Source: Microbacterium croceum
GTDB taxonomy: Bacteria > Actinomycetota > Actinomycetes > Actinomycetales > Microbacteriaceae
Direction of reading: 5' to 3'
NCBI RefSeq assembly: GCF_023091245.1
Contig: NZ_JAHWXN010000001.1
Span: 1,178,001 to 1,242,000 of the forward strand
DNA: 64,000 nucleotides
Shown here: positions 51,311-59,872 of the stretch, piece after piece
Layout: each line of letters starts with the position of its first letter
Numbering within the stretch: the stretch's first letter is position 1
Program-made: the position numbers and the translations under genes
The notes under the pieces: generated by a model
Told to the model about the DNA's origin: nothing
Seen by the model: only the letters and a program-made list of their open reading frames with translations
Database searches by the model: none

Positions 51311-52549
51311 GTGAGCGAATCCACCCGCCGCCGTCGCACCATCGCACGGCACGGCCAGCTCCGCAGCCCCGGACCGGTCAGCCAGCTGCTCAAGTTCATC
51401 GCGATCGGCCTCGCCGTGGTGCTCGTCAGCGGCGTGGGTGTAGCCGCATACATCGCCTACGACTTCTCGAGCACCGTCGCGGCCAACGCCGTCGACCTCG
51501 ACGGGCAGGAAGCCGTTCCGCCGAACATCGGCGAGTACGAGGGCGGCTTCAACATGGTCCTCGCCGGCGTCGACACCTGCGAGGAGAAGTACGCCTCGCT
51601 CTTCGGTGAGCGGTGCAGCGGCAGCGACTCCGAGGGGTCGCTCAACGACGTGAACCTCCTGGTGCACGTCTCGGAGGAGCCGCGCCGGATCACCGTCGTC
51701 AGCTTCCCCCGAGACCTCATGATCCCGATCCCGGAGTGCACCGACGACGAGGGCAACGTCCACTCGGCCATGAGCAAGCAGCCGCTCAACGTGGCGTACA
51801 GCGATGGCGGTCTCAACTGCGTCGTGCAGACCATCTCCCAGCTCAGCGGCCAGGAGGTGCAGTTCGCGGCATCCGTCACGTTCGGCGGCGTGATCGAGAT
51901 CACCAACGCGATCGGCGGCGTCGACGTGTGCCTGGCGAACCCGATCAGGGACCGTTACACGGGTCTCGACATGTCGGCAGGTACCCACACGGTGGAAGGG
52001 CTGCAGGCGCTGCAGTTCCTGCGCACGCGTCATGGTGTCGGCGACGGCAGCGACCTCGGGCGCATCGGCAACCAGCAGCAGTACATGTCGAGCCTGGCGC
52101 GCAAGCTCATCAGCGGCGAAGTGCTCGGCAACGTGCCCGTCATGCTGAAGCTGGCCAACACCGCGCTGAGCAACCTCGAGGCGAGCACCTCGCTCGCCAA
52201 CAACCCGATGACGATCGTGCAGATCGCCCTCGCGGTCAAGGAGGTGCCGTTCGAGGACATCGTCTTCGTGCAGTACCCGACCGGTGCGGACTACGCCGAC
52301 CCGAACAAGGTCGTGCCGAACACCGAAGCGGCCACGGCGCTCTGGGACGCGATCGAGGCCAACGCCCAGCTGCAGATCACGCACGAGAACACCAGCAACG
52401 ACGGCGTGGTCGTCGAGGAACCCGCGGCCCCGACCGAAGAGGTGACGCCGGATCCCACGGCCACCCCGGAGAACGTCGTCGCGCTGCCGAACACGATCAA
52501 GGGCAACTCGGCCGCCCAGCAGACCTGCTCGAACGGCAACGTCCGCTAG
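51311..52549 (+). CDS. LytR-CpsA-Psr (LCP) family cell-envelope protein
   Basis: 412 residues from GTG. One N-terminal membrane helix (LKFIAIGLAVVLVSGVGVAA) is followed by an extracytoplasmic LCP domain: NMVLAGVDTCEEK, SDSEGSLNDVNLLVHV, TVVSFPRDLMIPIPE with the catalytic arginine, LNVAYSDGG and LQALQFLRTRHGVGDGSD. The C-terminal 50 residues are Pro/Thr/Glu-rich. LCP enzymes attach teichoic-acid-like or other polymers from lipid carriers to peptidoglycan. It could serve the exopolysaccharide cluster, but there is no direct link in the sequence. Confidence 0.93.
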   Translation: MSESTRRRRTIARHGQLRSPGPVSQLLKFIAIGLAVVLVSGVGVAAYIAYDFSSTVAANAVDLDGQEAVPPNIGEYEGGFNMVLAGVDTCEEKYASLFGERCSGSDSEGSLNDVNLLVHVSEEPRRITVVSFPRDLMIPIPECTDDEGNVHSAMSKQPLNVAYSDGGLNCVVQTISQLSGQEVQFAASVTFGGVIEITNAIGGVDVCLANPIRDRYTGLDMSAGTHTVEGLQALQFLRTRHGVGDGSDLGRIGNQQQYMSSLARKLISGEVLGNVPVMLKLANTALSNLEASTSLANNPMTIVQIALAVKEVPFEDIVFVQYPTGADYADPNKVVPNTEAATALWDAIEANAQLQITHENTSNDGVVVEEPAAPTEEVTPDPTATPENVVALPNTIKGNSAAQQTCSNGNVR

Positions 52550-52671
52550 ATCGGGAAGGGCGGGTGTTCGTGCCCGCATGTGCGGTCGGTCGTGCGCCAC
52601 GTGCGCCACGTGCGCACGGCATCACATGTGCCGCGGGCCAGCAGCGGTGCCAGCGCGGGGCGAGGCTGCTG

Positions 52672-54072
52672 TCAGGCCTGCGGCTCGAAGCGCTCCGGCT
52701 CATGCGTCGCGGCGACCAGCGCGCGCAGCTCCTCGAGCGACGAGGGTGCGGCGCCCAGGGCGCGGGCCTGTACGAGCACGTTGCCGAGTGCGGTGGCCTC
52801 CACCGGCCCCGCGAACACCGGCAGTCCAGTGCGGTCCGCCGTGGCCTGGCAGAGCAGGCGGTTCAGCGAGCCGCCCCCGACGAGGTGGATGCGGTCGAGC
52901 TCGCGACCGGACAGATCAGCCGCGGTCTGCACGGCCTGCGCGAACGCGGTCGCGATCGACTCCACGATCGAGCGGGCGAACGCCGGCCTCGAGGCGGGGG
53001 CATCCGCGCCGAGCAGTGCAGCGATGCGCGCGGGCATGTCGCCGGGGGTGCTGAGGCTGGGGTCGTCGGCATCGAAGAGCGGCACGTCGCCGCTGACCTC
53101 GGAGGCGGCGGCGAGGAGCGCGGGGAGGTCGATGGCCGAGCCGTCCTCCGCTTCCCACGCGCGCACGGTCTCGCTGAGCAGCCAGAGCCCGGTGACGTTG
53201 TGAAGGAAGCGGTAGCGGCGGTCGACGCCGAGTTCGTGCGTGAAGTTGGCCTCGCGCGCGGCATCCGTCAGCACCGGCGCGGCGAGCTCGATGCCGACCA
53301 GCCCCCACGTGCCGCACGAGATGTACGCCGAGTGCGGCGTCGACAGGGGAGCGGCGACGACAGCGGATGCCGTGTCGTGCGAGCCGACCGCGATCACCGG
53401 CAGATCCTTGCCGATGCGTGCGGCGAGCTCGGGGCGCAGGCGGCCGATGGTCGCGCCGGGGTCGATCAACGTCGGCAGGATGCGCGGCGGAATGCCCAGG
53501 CGGTCTGCCAGCGCCGTGTCCCACTCGCTGTCCGCGACGCCGAGCAGGCCGGTGGTCGAGGCGTTCGTGCGCTCTGCGGCGGCGGTGCCGGTGAGCAGGA
53601 ACGCGATCAGATCGGGGATCAGCAGCGCGGTGTCGGCCTCGGCGAGGTGCGTCTCGACCCGGTACTGGTACAGCGTGTTGAACGGTAGGAACTGCAGTCC
53701 GTTGCACGCATACAGCTCGGGGAAAGACGCGATGGAGTGCACCTCCTCGACACCGCGGACGGTGCGCTCATCGCGGTACTGGAAGGGCTCTGCGAGGAGT
53801 TCGCCGTCTTTCACCAGGCCGTAGTCGACGGCCCATGAGTCGATGCCGATGCTCTCGATGCCCGGCTCCCGGCGCACCGCCTCGGCGAGCCCGTCGAGCA
53901 CGTGCTCGTACAGCGCGCCGAAGTCCCAGTGCAGGCCGTCCGCACGCTCGACAGGACCGTTCGGGAAGCGCGACACGAGCTCGAGGTCGAGCACGCCCTC
54001 GCCGATGCGCCCGATCATGACGCGTCCACTGGTCGCGCCGAGGTCGACCGCGGCGACACTGCGGGTGCTCAT
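52672..54072 (-). CDS. rhaB: Rhamnulokinase
   Basis: 466 residues. FGGY-kinase features: VAAVDLGATSGRVMIGRIGE (phosphate-binding loop), IGIDSWAVDYGLVKDGELLA, VGSHDTASAVVAAPL and HLVGGGSLNRLLCQATADRT near the C-terminus. It phosphorylates L-rhamnulose at C1 with ATP. Last gene of the rhamnose operon, separated from rhaD by a 139-bp repeat-rich gap. Confidence 0.95.
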   Translation of the reverse strand: MSTRSVAAVDLGATSGRVMIGRIGEGVLDLELVSRFPNGPVERADGLHWDFGALYEHVLDGLAEAVRREPGIESIGIDSWAVDYGLVKDGELLAEPFQYRDERTVRGVEEVHSIASFPELYACNGLQFLPFNTLYQYRVETHLAEADTALLIPDLIAFLLTGTAAAERTNASTTGLLGVADSEWDTALADRLGIPPRILPTLIDPGATIGRLRPELAARIGKDLPVIAVGSHDTASAVVAAPLSTPHSAYISCGTWGLVGIELAAPVLTDAAREANFTHELGVDRRYRFLHNVTGLWLLSETVRAWEAEDGSAIDLPALLAAASEVSGDVPLFDADDPSLSTPGDMPARIAALLGADAPASRPAFARSIVESIATAFAQAVQTAADLSGRELDRIHLVGGGSLNRLLCQATADRTGLPVFAGPVEATALGNVLVQARALGAAPSSLEELRALVAATHEPERFEPQA

Positions 54073-54090
54073 GCGAGTGCCGCGTCGTTC

Positions 54091-54170
54091 GTCGAGTGCA
54101 CGGCATCCGCGCGAGTGCACGGGTCCGCAGCGTCGGCAGGTCGTGCACTCGACGCCAGGCCGTGCACTCG
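54091..54170. repeat. Double palindromic element between rhaD and rhaB
   Basis: Two pairs of perfect arms: GTCGAGTGCACG (54091-54102) with CGTGCACTCGAC (54142-54153), and CGAGTGCACGG (54112-54122) with CCGTGCACTCG (54160-54170). Because all arms share GAGTGCACG they can also pair in a nested form, giving a large hairpin or cruciform. Confidence 0.7.
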
Positions 54171-54210
54171 GTGGTGGTGCCGGCGGTGGTGGTGCCGGCG
54201 GTGGTGGGGG
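54171..54210. repeat. 15-bp tandem repeat next to the rhaD stop
   Basis: GTGGTGGTGCCGGCG repeated about 2.7 times, ending just before the rhaD stop codon. Confidence 0.7.
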
Positions 54211-54211
54211 C

Positions 54212-56263
54212 TCATCGCAGGAAGGCCGCGGCGACGCCGGAGTCCACCGGGATGTGCAGACCCGTCGTGCGGCTGAGCTCGGGACCGGTCAGCACGTACA
54301 CGGCATCCGCGACGTTCTCGGGCACGACCTCGCGCCCCAGGATCGTGCGGTTGGCGTAGAACTGACCGAGGTCCTCTTCGGCGACACCGTAGGTCGCGGC
54401 GCGGTTCGCGCCCCAGCCCGAGGCGAAGATGCCGGAGCCGCGGACGACGCCGTCGGGGTTGATGCCGTTGACGCGGATGCCGAACTCGCCGAGCTCGACC
54501 GCGAGCAGACGCACCTGGTGCGCCTGGTCGGCCTTGGTCGCGGAGTAGGCGATGTTGTTCGGGCCGGCGAAGACCGAGTTCTTCGACGAGATGTAGATGA
54601 TGTCGCCGCCGAGCTTCTGGTCGATCAGCACGCGGGCGGCGGCCTTCGACACGAGGAACGAGCCCTTCGCCATGACATCGTGCTGCAGGTCCCAGTCCTT
54701 CTCAGTGGTCTCCAGCAGCGGCTTCGACAGCGACAGGCCGGCGTTGTTGACGACGAGGTCCACGCCGCCGAACGCCAGCACCGCGTCGTTCAATGCCGCC
54801 TGGATCGCGTCGGCGTCTGCCACGTTGGCCGCGACACCGATCGCGACGTCGGTGCTGCCGAGCTCCGCCGCTGCGGCCTGGGCCTTCTCGAGATCGAGAT
54901 CGGCGATGACGACGCAGGCTCCTTCGGCCGCGAGGCGGGTGGCGATCGCCTTGCCGATGCCACTGGCGGCGCCGGTCACGAACGCGATGCGTCCCTGGTG
55001 CGACTTCGGCTTCGGCATCCGCTGCAGCTTGGCCTCTTCCAGCGCCCAGTACTCGATGCGGAACTTCTCGGCGTCGGAGATGGGGGAGTAGGTGGAGAGC
55101 GACTCGGCGCCGCGCATCACATTGATCGCGTTGACATAGAACTCGCCGGCGACGCGCGCCGTCTGCTTGTTCGCGCCGTACGAGAACATGCCGATGCCCG
55201 GCACCAGCACGATGAGCGGGTCGGCACCGCGGATGGCGGGAGACTCGGCGGTCGCGTGCGCGTCGTAGTACGCCTGGTAGTCGGCGCGGTACTGGGCGTG
55301 CAGCTCGTGCAGGCGGGCGATCTGCTCCTCGGCGGTCGCGCTCGCGGGGAGGTCGAGGATCAGCGGCTTGACCTTGGTGCGCAGGAAGTGGTCAGGGCAG
55401 CTGGTGCCGAGGGCGGCGAGCTCGGGAGCGCGCTTCGAGGCGAGGAAGTCGAGCACGACGTCGGAGTCGGTGAAATGGCCGACCATCGGCTTGTCGGTCG
55501 AGGCGATGCCGCGGATAGTGCCGGCCAGGGCGGCGGCGCGCTCACGGCGCTCGGCTTCCGGAAGGGCCTCGAAGCCGGAGCGGACTCCGCCGAACGGAGC
55601 AGTCTTACCGTTGGCCTCGATGTACGCGGCCGCGGTGTCGATGATCCACAGCGAGTTCGCCTCCGCCTCATCCGAGGTGTCGCCCCACGCGGTGATGCCG
55701 TGGCCGCCCAGGATGCAGCCGATCGCCTGCGGGTTCGCAGCCTTGATCGCGGCGATGTCCAGTCCGAGCTGGAAGCCGGGGCGGCGCCACGGCACCCACA
55801 CGACACGCTGCCCACCAGCACCGTCGCCGAAGATCGTCGTGGTCAGTGCTTCGCCGTCTGCCGCGGTCGCGATCGCGATGCCGGAGTCCGGGTGCAGGTG
55901 GTCGACGTGCGCGGCATCCACGAGTCCGTGCATCGCGGTGTCGATCGACGGAGCAGCCCCGCCCTTGCCGTGCAGGCAGTAGTCGAACGCCGCGACCATC
56001 TCGTCTTCGCGGTCCAGGCCCGGGTACACGTCGACGAGGGCGCGCATGCGGTCCAGACGCAGCACCGCGAGGCCCTGTTCGGTGAGCGTGCCCAGGTCGC
56101 CGCCCGAACCCTTCACCCACAGCAGCTCGACCGGCTGCCCGGTCACCGGATCGGTGTCGGTGCCCTTCGCCGAGGTGTTGCCGCCGGCGTAGTTGGTGTT
56201 CTTCGGGTCGGCGCCCAGGCGGTTGCTGCGCGCGATCAGCGCGGCGGCGGTCGGGTTCGTCAT
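54212..56263 (-). CDS. rhaD: Bifunctional rhamnulose-1-phosphate aldolase/lactaldehyde dehydrogenase
   Basis: 683 residues joining two enzymes. The N-terminal class II aldolase-like part has LWVKGSGGDLGTLTEQGLAV, HGLVDAAHVDHLHPDSGIAI (metal-binding histidines) and GCILGGHGITAWGDTSDEAE. From about residue 430 a short-chain dehydrogenase follows: AFVTGAASGIGKAIATRLAA, VNNAGLSLSKPL, and the catalytic YSATKADQAH with an upstream serine in YISSKNS. It splits rhamnulose-1-phosphate into dihydroxyacetone phosphate and L-lactaldehyde and oxidises the latter. This fused form is known from several bacteria. Confidence 0.93.
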   Translation of the reverse strand: MTNPTAAALIARSNRLGADPKNTNYAGGNTSAKGTDTDPVTGQPVELLWVKGSGGDLGTLTEQGLAVLRLDRMRALVDVYPGLDREDEMVAAFDYCLHGKGGAAPSIDTAMHGLVDAAHVDHLHPDSGIAIATAADGEALTTTIFGDGAGGQRVVWVPWRRPGFQLGLDIAAIKAANPQAIGCILGGHGITAWGDTSDEAEANSLWIIDTAAAYIEANGKTAPFGGVRSGFEALPEAERRERAAALAGTIRGIASTDKPMVGHFTDSDVVLDFLASKRAPELAALGTSCPDHFLRTKVKPLILDLPASATAEEQIARLHELHAQYRADYQAYYDAHATAESPAIRGADPLIVLVPGIGMFSYGANKQTARVAGEFYVNAINVMRGAESLSTYSPISDAEKFRIEYWALEEAKLQRMPKPKSHQGRIAFVTGAASGIGKAIATRLAAEGACVVIADLDLEKAQAAAAELGSTDVAIGVAANVADADAIQAALNDAVLAFGGVDLVVNNAGLSLSKPLLETTEKDWDLQHDVMAKGSFLVSKAAARVLIDQKLGGDIIYISSKNSVFAGPNNIAYSATKADQAHQVRLLAVELGEFGIRVNGINPDGVVRGSGIFASGWGANRAATYGVAEEDLGQFYANRTILGREVVPENVADAVYVLTGPELSRTTGLHIPVDSGVAAAFLR

Positions 56264-56285
56264 CAGAGTCGTGTCCTTGGTTCGA

Positions 56286-57122
56286 TCAGGCAGAAGGGGA
56301 GAGGATGCGCGCCGCGAAGCGCTCGATGGAGGCGGCCGCCGCACGGTGCTCCGGCCGATTGAGGTGCCCGTGGGTGGTGTCCGGCTCGGTCGACACGTCG
56401 ACCTCGACGTCGGCGGCGCGCAGCGCTCGGGCGAAATCCTCACCGGAGACGCGCAGCTCGTCGACGCTGCCGTTGATCATGATCGTCGCAGGGAAGCCGA
56501 CGAGCTCGGCGGCGGACGCCGTTCCGGGAACCGCGTAGATGTCGGCGGAGTCCACCGGGCCACCGAGGTAGTTCTCGTACATGCCCCGCACGGCCTCGGG
56601 GGAGAAGAGATCTGCGGACGGGTCCGCGTCGAGCGCAGCCCGCAGCGCGGCGTCGGGGGTCGACTGCACGGCATGCAGCGTCGGGTAGGCGAGCACGGCG
56701 AGTGCCGGAACAGGGCCGTCACTGTGCACCAGCCGCAGAGCCGCGCCCGCCGCGAGGTTGCCGCCCGCGCTCGCGCCGCCGAGCGACCAGGGGCCGGGAG
56801 CGAGCCCGGAATCCACGGCCCATCGGAATGCGAACTCGACCTCCTCGGAAGCGATCGGATAGTGCACGCCGTCGCGCGGGCTGCTCCCGGCGTCCGCAGC
56901 CCAGGCAGCGGGCAACGGAGCGAGGGCGTAGTCCACCGACACCACGGTGATCCCGCGCTCGGCGAAACGTTGCGCGACCCAGTCGGCTTCGGGCATGTCG
57001 AGGTCTCCGCCGGCGAACCCACCACCGTGCACCCAGACCAGGCCGGGGCCCGCGGGCTCCGGCGCGGCGTAGACGCGTAGTGTGAGCGGGCCGTGAGGCC
57101 CCGCGACCACGATGTCGTTCAT
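56286..57122 (-). CDS. Alpha/beta-hydrolase esterase within the rhamnose operon
   Basis: 278 residues of the hormone-sensitive-lipase type: oxyanion motif VWVHGGGFAGGD, nucleophile motif LGGASAGGNLAAGA, and late acid/base residues near SVDELRVSGEDF and DTTHGHLNRPEH. The length and motifs fit a cytoplasmic carboxylesterase with no signal peptide. It lies 3 bp after rhaI and 22 bp before rhaD, so it is expressed with the pathway. A role in removing acyl groups from rhamnose-containing compounds is a reasonable guess; the substrate is unknown. Confidence 0.9.
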   Translation of the reverse strand: MNDIVVAGPHGPLTLRVYAAPEPAGPGLVWVHGGGFAGGDLDMPEADWVAQRFAERGITVVSVDYALAPLPAAWAADAGSSPRDGVHYPIASEEVEFAFRWAVDSGLAPGPWSLGGASAGGNLAAGAALRLVHSDGPVPALAVLAYPTLHAVQSTPDAALRAALDADPSADLFSPEAVRGMYENYLGGPVDSADIYAVPGTASAAELVGFPATIMINGSVDELRVSGEDFARALRAADVEVDVSTEPDTTHGHLNRPEHRAAAASIERFAARILSPSA

Positions 57123-57125
57123 GGT

Positions 57126-58292
57126 TCAGGCGCCCCAGCCGGCCTGCACGCCGCCCACGCGCTCGGCGGCGATCTGCTGCTGGTAACCGGATGCCGCGTA
57201 CGCCGCCATCGGGTCGCCCGCGAGCCCGCGCGACTCGCGCCACTCCGCGAGGGCAGGGCGCACGTCGGTGTAGAACGCGTCCATGAAGACAGCGTTCGCG
57301 GCGAGCACGTCGCCAGACTTCTGCGCCGCGGTGAGCGCGTCGCGGTCGACCAGCAGCGCACGCGCCGTCATCTCCTGCACGTTCAGCACGGAGCGGATCT
57401 GGCCGGGGATCTTGTCCTCGACGTTGTGGCACTGGTCGAGCATGAAGGCGACGTCGGGGTTGTTCAGGCCGCCGCCGCGCACGACCTCGAAGAGGATGCG
57501 GAACAGCTGGAACGGGTCCGCCGCGCCGACGATGAGGTCGTCGTCGGCGTAGAAGCGCGAGTTGAAGTCGAAGGAGCCGAGCTTGCCGAGACGCAGCAGC
57601 TGCATCACGATGAACTCGATGTTGGTGCCGGGCGCGTGGTGGCCGGTGTCGAGGCAGACCATGGCCTTGTGGCCGAGCGAGCTCACCTGCGCGTAGGAGG
57701 TGCCCCAGTCGGGAACATCGGTGTGGTAGAACGCCGGCTCGAAGAACTTGTACTCGAGCACCAGGCGCTGGTCGTCGCCGAGGCGGGCGTAGATCTGCTG
57801 CAGCGACTCCTGGAGGCGGTCCTGGCGGCCGCGCAGGTCGGCCTGCCCGGGGTAGTTCGAGCCCTCGGCCAGCCAGATCTTGAGGTCGCGGCTGCCTGTG
57901 GCGTCCATCACGTCGATGCAGGCGAGGTGGTGGTCGATCGCCTTCTGGCGGATGGCGGCGTCTTCGTGCGTCAGCGCGCCGAACTTGTAGTCGTCGTCCT
58001 GGAAGGTGTTGGAGTTCACGGTGCCGAGCTCGACACCCAGGTCCTCGGCGTGCCTGCGCAGGTCGGAGTAGGAGTCGACGACGTCCCACGGGATGTGCAG
58101 CGCGACGGACGGGGCGAGCGCCGTGTATTTGTTCACCTGGGCGGCGTCGGCGATCTTCTCCCACGGGTCGCGCGGCGTGCCCGGCGTGCCGAAAACCTTG
58201 AAGCGGGTGCCGGAGTTGCCGAACGCCCAGCTGGGGAGCTCGATCCCCTGCTGTTCGAGAGCGGAGAGGTGTTCGGGGGAGAGCGTGCTCAC
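57126..58292 (-). CDS. rhaI: L-rhamnose isomerase
   Basis: 388 residues from a GTG overlapping the rhaM stop (GTGA). TIM-barrel xylose-isomerase-like enzyme with VALHIPWDVVDSYSDLRRHA, LGTVNSNTFQDDDYKFGALT, metal-site residues in LEYKFFEPAFYHTDVPDWGT and LDTGHHAPGTNIE, and FNSRFYADDDLIVGAADPFQ. This matches the RhaI type of Pseudomonas/Actinobacteria rather than E. coli RhaA. It converts L-rhamnose to L-rhamnulose. Confidence 0.95.
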   Translation of the reverse strand: MSTLSPEHLSALEQQGIELPSWAFGNSGTRFKVFGTPGTPRDPWEKIADAAQVNKYTALAPSVALHIPWDVVDSYSDLRRHAEDLGVELGTVNSNTFQDDDYKFGALTHEDAAIRQKAIDHHLACIDVMDATGSRDLKIWLAEGSNYPGQADLRGRQDRLQESLQQIYARLGDDQRLVLEYKFFEPAFYHTDVPDWGTSYAQVSSLGHKAMVCLDTGHHAPGTNIEFIVMQLLRLGKLGSFDFNSRFYADDDLIVGAADPFQLFRILFEVVRGGGLNNPDVAFMLDQCHNVEDKIPGQIRSVLNVQEMTARALLVDRDALTAAQKSGDVLAANAVFMDAFYTDVRPALAEWRESRGLAGDPMAAYAASGYQQQIAAERVGGVQAGWGA

Positions 58293-58684
58293 GATGCGCT
58301 GCCTTCTGAGTCGGTGGGGGGTGCGGAGTTGTCGGATGGTGCGTGCGCGCCGGTGGCGGCGAGTTGGTCTTCGAGATGGAACACCTCGGAGAGCGGAGCG
58401 GCGGCCTGATCGGGGCGGCCGTCGAGCCCGGCGAAGAAGCGGCTCATCTCGGCTTCCCACCGCGCAGCGACGGGGGATGCTGCGAGATACGCCTGGGCGG
58501 CGGCGTCGTCATCGGTCTCGTAGTAGCCGATGAGCGTGCCGTGGTCGCCGAGGAAGAGCGAGTAGTTGCGGCGGCCGGCGGCGGCGATCTCCGCCAGCAT
58601 CTCCGGCCACACCGGCGAGTGCCGGGCGAGGTACTCGCCGAGGAGCTCGGGGCGCACCTGGAGTTGGAAGGCGACGCGGGTCAT
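58289..58684 (-). CDS. rhaM: L-rhamnose mutarotase
   Basis: 131 residues, first gene of the operon. VAFQLQVRPELLGEYLARHS, VWPEMLAEIAAAGRRNYSLF, GTLIGYYETDDDAAAQAYL and RWEAEMSRFF fit the RhaM dimeric ferredoxin-like fold with the conserved His and Tyr. It interconverts the anomers of L-rhamnose for the isomerase. The start is preceded by a Shine-Dalgarno-like GGAGATG. A C-terminal extension of about 20 residues is Ser/Thr/Pro-rich. Confidence 0.93.
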   Translation of the reverse strand: MTRVAFQLQVRPELLGEYLARHSPVWPEMLAEIAAAGRRNYSLFLGDHGTLIGYYETDDDAAAQAYLAASPVAARWEAEMSRFFAGLDGRPDQAAAPLSEVFHLEDQLAATGAHAPSDNSAPPTDSEGSAS

Positions 58685-58705
58685 GTCACATCTCCATCGA
58701 AGGAA

Positions 58706-58763
58706 TGAATCGTTTCAAAAGTCGTTCGTGATCGACGATAAGCGATACGTTGACGGCTGTCAA
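58706..58763 (-). promoter_or_regulatory. Promoter and LacI-type operator of the rhamnose operon
   Basis: On the minus strand TTGACA (58758-58763), 17-bp spacer, TATCGT (58735-58740): a near-consensus promoter. TGAATCGTTTCA (58706-58717), symmetric at 10 of 12 positions and close to the LacI/CcpA-type consensus, lies 11-22 nt after the expected start site. A second palindrome, TTGAC GGCT GTCAA (58750-58763), overlaps the -35 box. Confidence 0.75.
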
Positions 58764-58840
58764 GGTGGCGTGAGACGCTGGATGGGCGTGCCGAGATGAT
58801 CTGTTTCACCGCGCATCTCGAGAGGGCGGCAAGGAGTTCC

Positions 58841-59845
58841 ATGGCGGTCAACGTGCGCGAGGTCGCCGAAGATGCCGGAGTGTCCGTCGGCACCGTCTCG
58901 AACGTGCTGAACCGACCCGACAAGGTGTCCCCTGCCACGGTCGCCCGCGTGCAGGCATCGATCGCACGACTCGGGTTCGTGCGCAACGACGCGGCGCGGC
59001 AGCTGCGGGCAGGACGCAGCAGGACCATCGGTCTCGTCGTGCTCGACATCCGCAACCCGTTCTTCGCCGAGATCGCCCGGGGGGCGGAGGAGCGCGCCGA
59101 TGAACACGGCCTCTCCGTGCTGATCGCCAACAGCGACGAGCAGCCGCAGCGCGAGCTGAGGCACCTCGACCTCTTCGAGGAGCAGCGGGTCGCTGGTGTG
59201 CTCGTGACCCCGCTGAGCGAGGCATCCCCCCAACTGGCGCAGATCCGCGACCGGGGGACTCCGGTCGTCCTGGTCGACCGCGAGTCGCTCGACGGGGCGT
59301 TCGCCGCCGTATCCGTCGACGACACCGAGGGCGGCCGGCTCGCGACCGAGCATCTGCTCGCGCTCGGACGCCGCCGCATCGCCTTCGTCGGGGGACCGGC
59401 GTCTCTGCGCCAGGTGTCGGATCGCCAGGCGGGGGCGCAGGCCGCAGCGAGCGAGGGGGGTGCGGCGCTCGACTTCATCGCGACCACGGTGCTCAGCGTC
59501 GAGGAGGGGCGCCGGATCGGGCGGCACATCCTGGAGCGGGAGCCCGCGGACCGCCCCGACGCGATCTTCGCCGCCAACGATCTGCTCGCCCTCGGCATCC
59601 TGCAGAGCCTGGTGATGACGGGCGACGCCCGCGTGCCACAGGACATCGCGCTGATCGGGTACGACGACATCGACTTCGCCGCCGCCGCGGTCATCCCGTT
59701 GAGCTCGGTGCGCCAGCCGGCCGCCCTCATCGGATCGACCGCTGTCGACCTGCTGCTGCGGGGCCAGGGCGGGGATGCGCCGGTGCGTGAGCATGTGCTG
59801 TTCCGCCCCGAGCTCGTCGCGCGGGCCTCCACGCTCGGATCCTGA
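58841..59845 (+). CDS. LacI-family regulator of rhamnose genes
   Basis: 334 residues with AAGGAG four bases before the ATG (an upstream ATG at 58796 has no ribosome site). HTH: NVREVAEDAGVSVGTVSNVL with hinge RAGRSRTIGLVVLDI. Effector domain: VDRESLDGAFAAVSVDDTEG, FVGGPASLRQVSDRQAG and LIGYDDIDFAAAAVIPLSSV. Divergent from rhaM, it probably represses the operon through the palindromes in between, with rhamnose or a pathway intermediate as inducer. Confidence 0.93.
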   Translation: MAVNVREVAEDAGVSVGTVSNVLNRPDKVSPATVARVQASIARLGFVRNDAARQLRAGRSRTIGLVVLDIRNPFFAEIARGAEERADEHGLSVLIANSDEQPQRELRHLDLFEEQRVAGVLVTPLSEASPQLAQIRDRGTPVVLVDRESLDGAFAAVSVDDTEGGRLATEHLLALGRRRIAFVGGPASLRQVSDRQAGAQAAASEGGAALDFIATTVLSVEEGRRIGRHILEREPADRPDAIFAANDLLALGILQSLVMTGDARVPQDIALIGYDDIDFAAAAVIPLSSVRQPAALIGSTAVDLLLRGQGGDAPVREHVLFRPELVARASTLGS

Positions 59846-59872
59846 TCCGCGTCATGCCGGCGGCACCGCGCG

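Noticed and set aside
52590..52630. CACGTGCGC short repeats in the gap after the LCP gene
   Set aside because: Only two or three short copies in a GC-rich 120-bp gap; could be chance and no function is suggested.
53843..56362. 839-residue plus-strand open frame opposite rhaD
   Set aside because: Shadow of the bifunctional aldolase/dehydrogenase; it also crosses the palindromic repeats.
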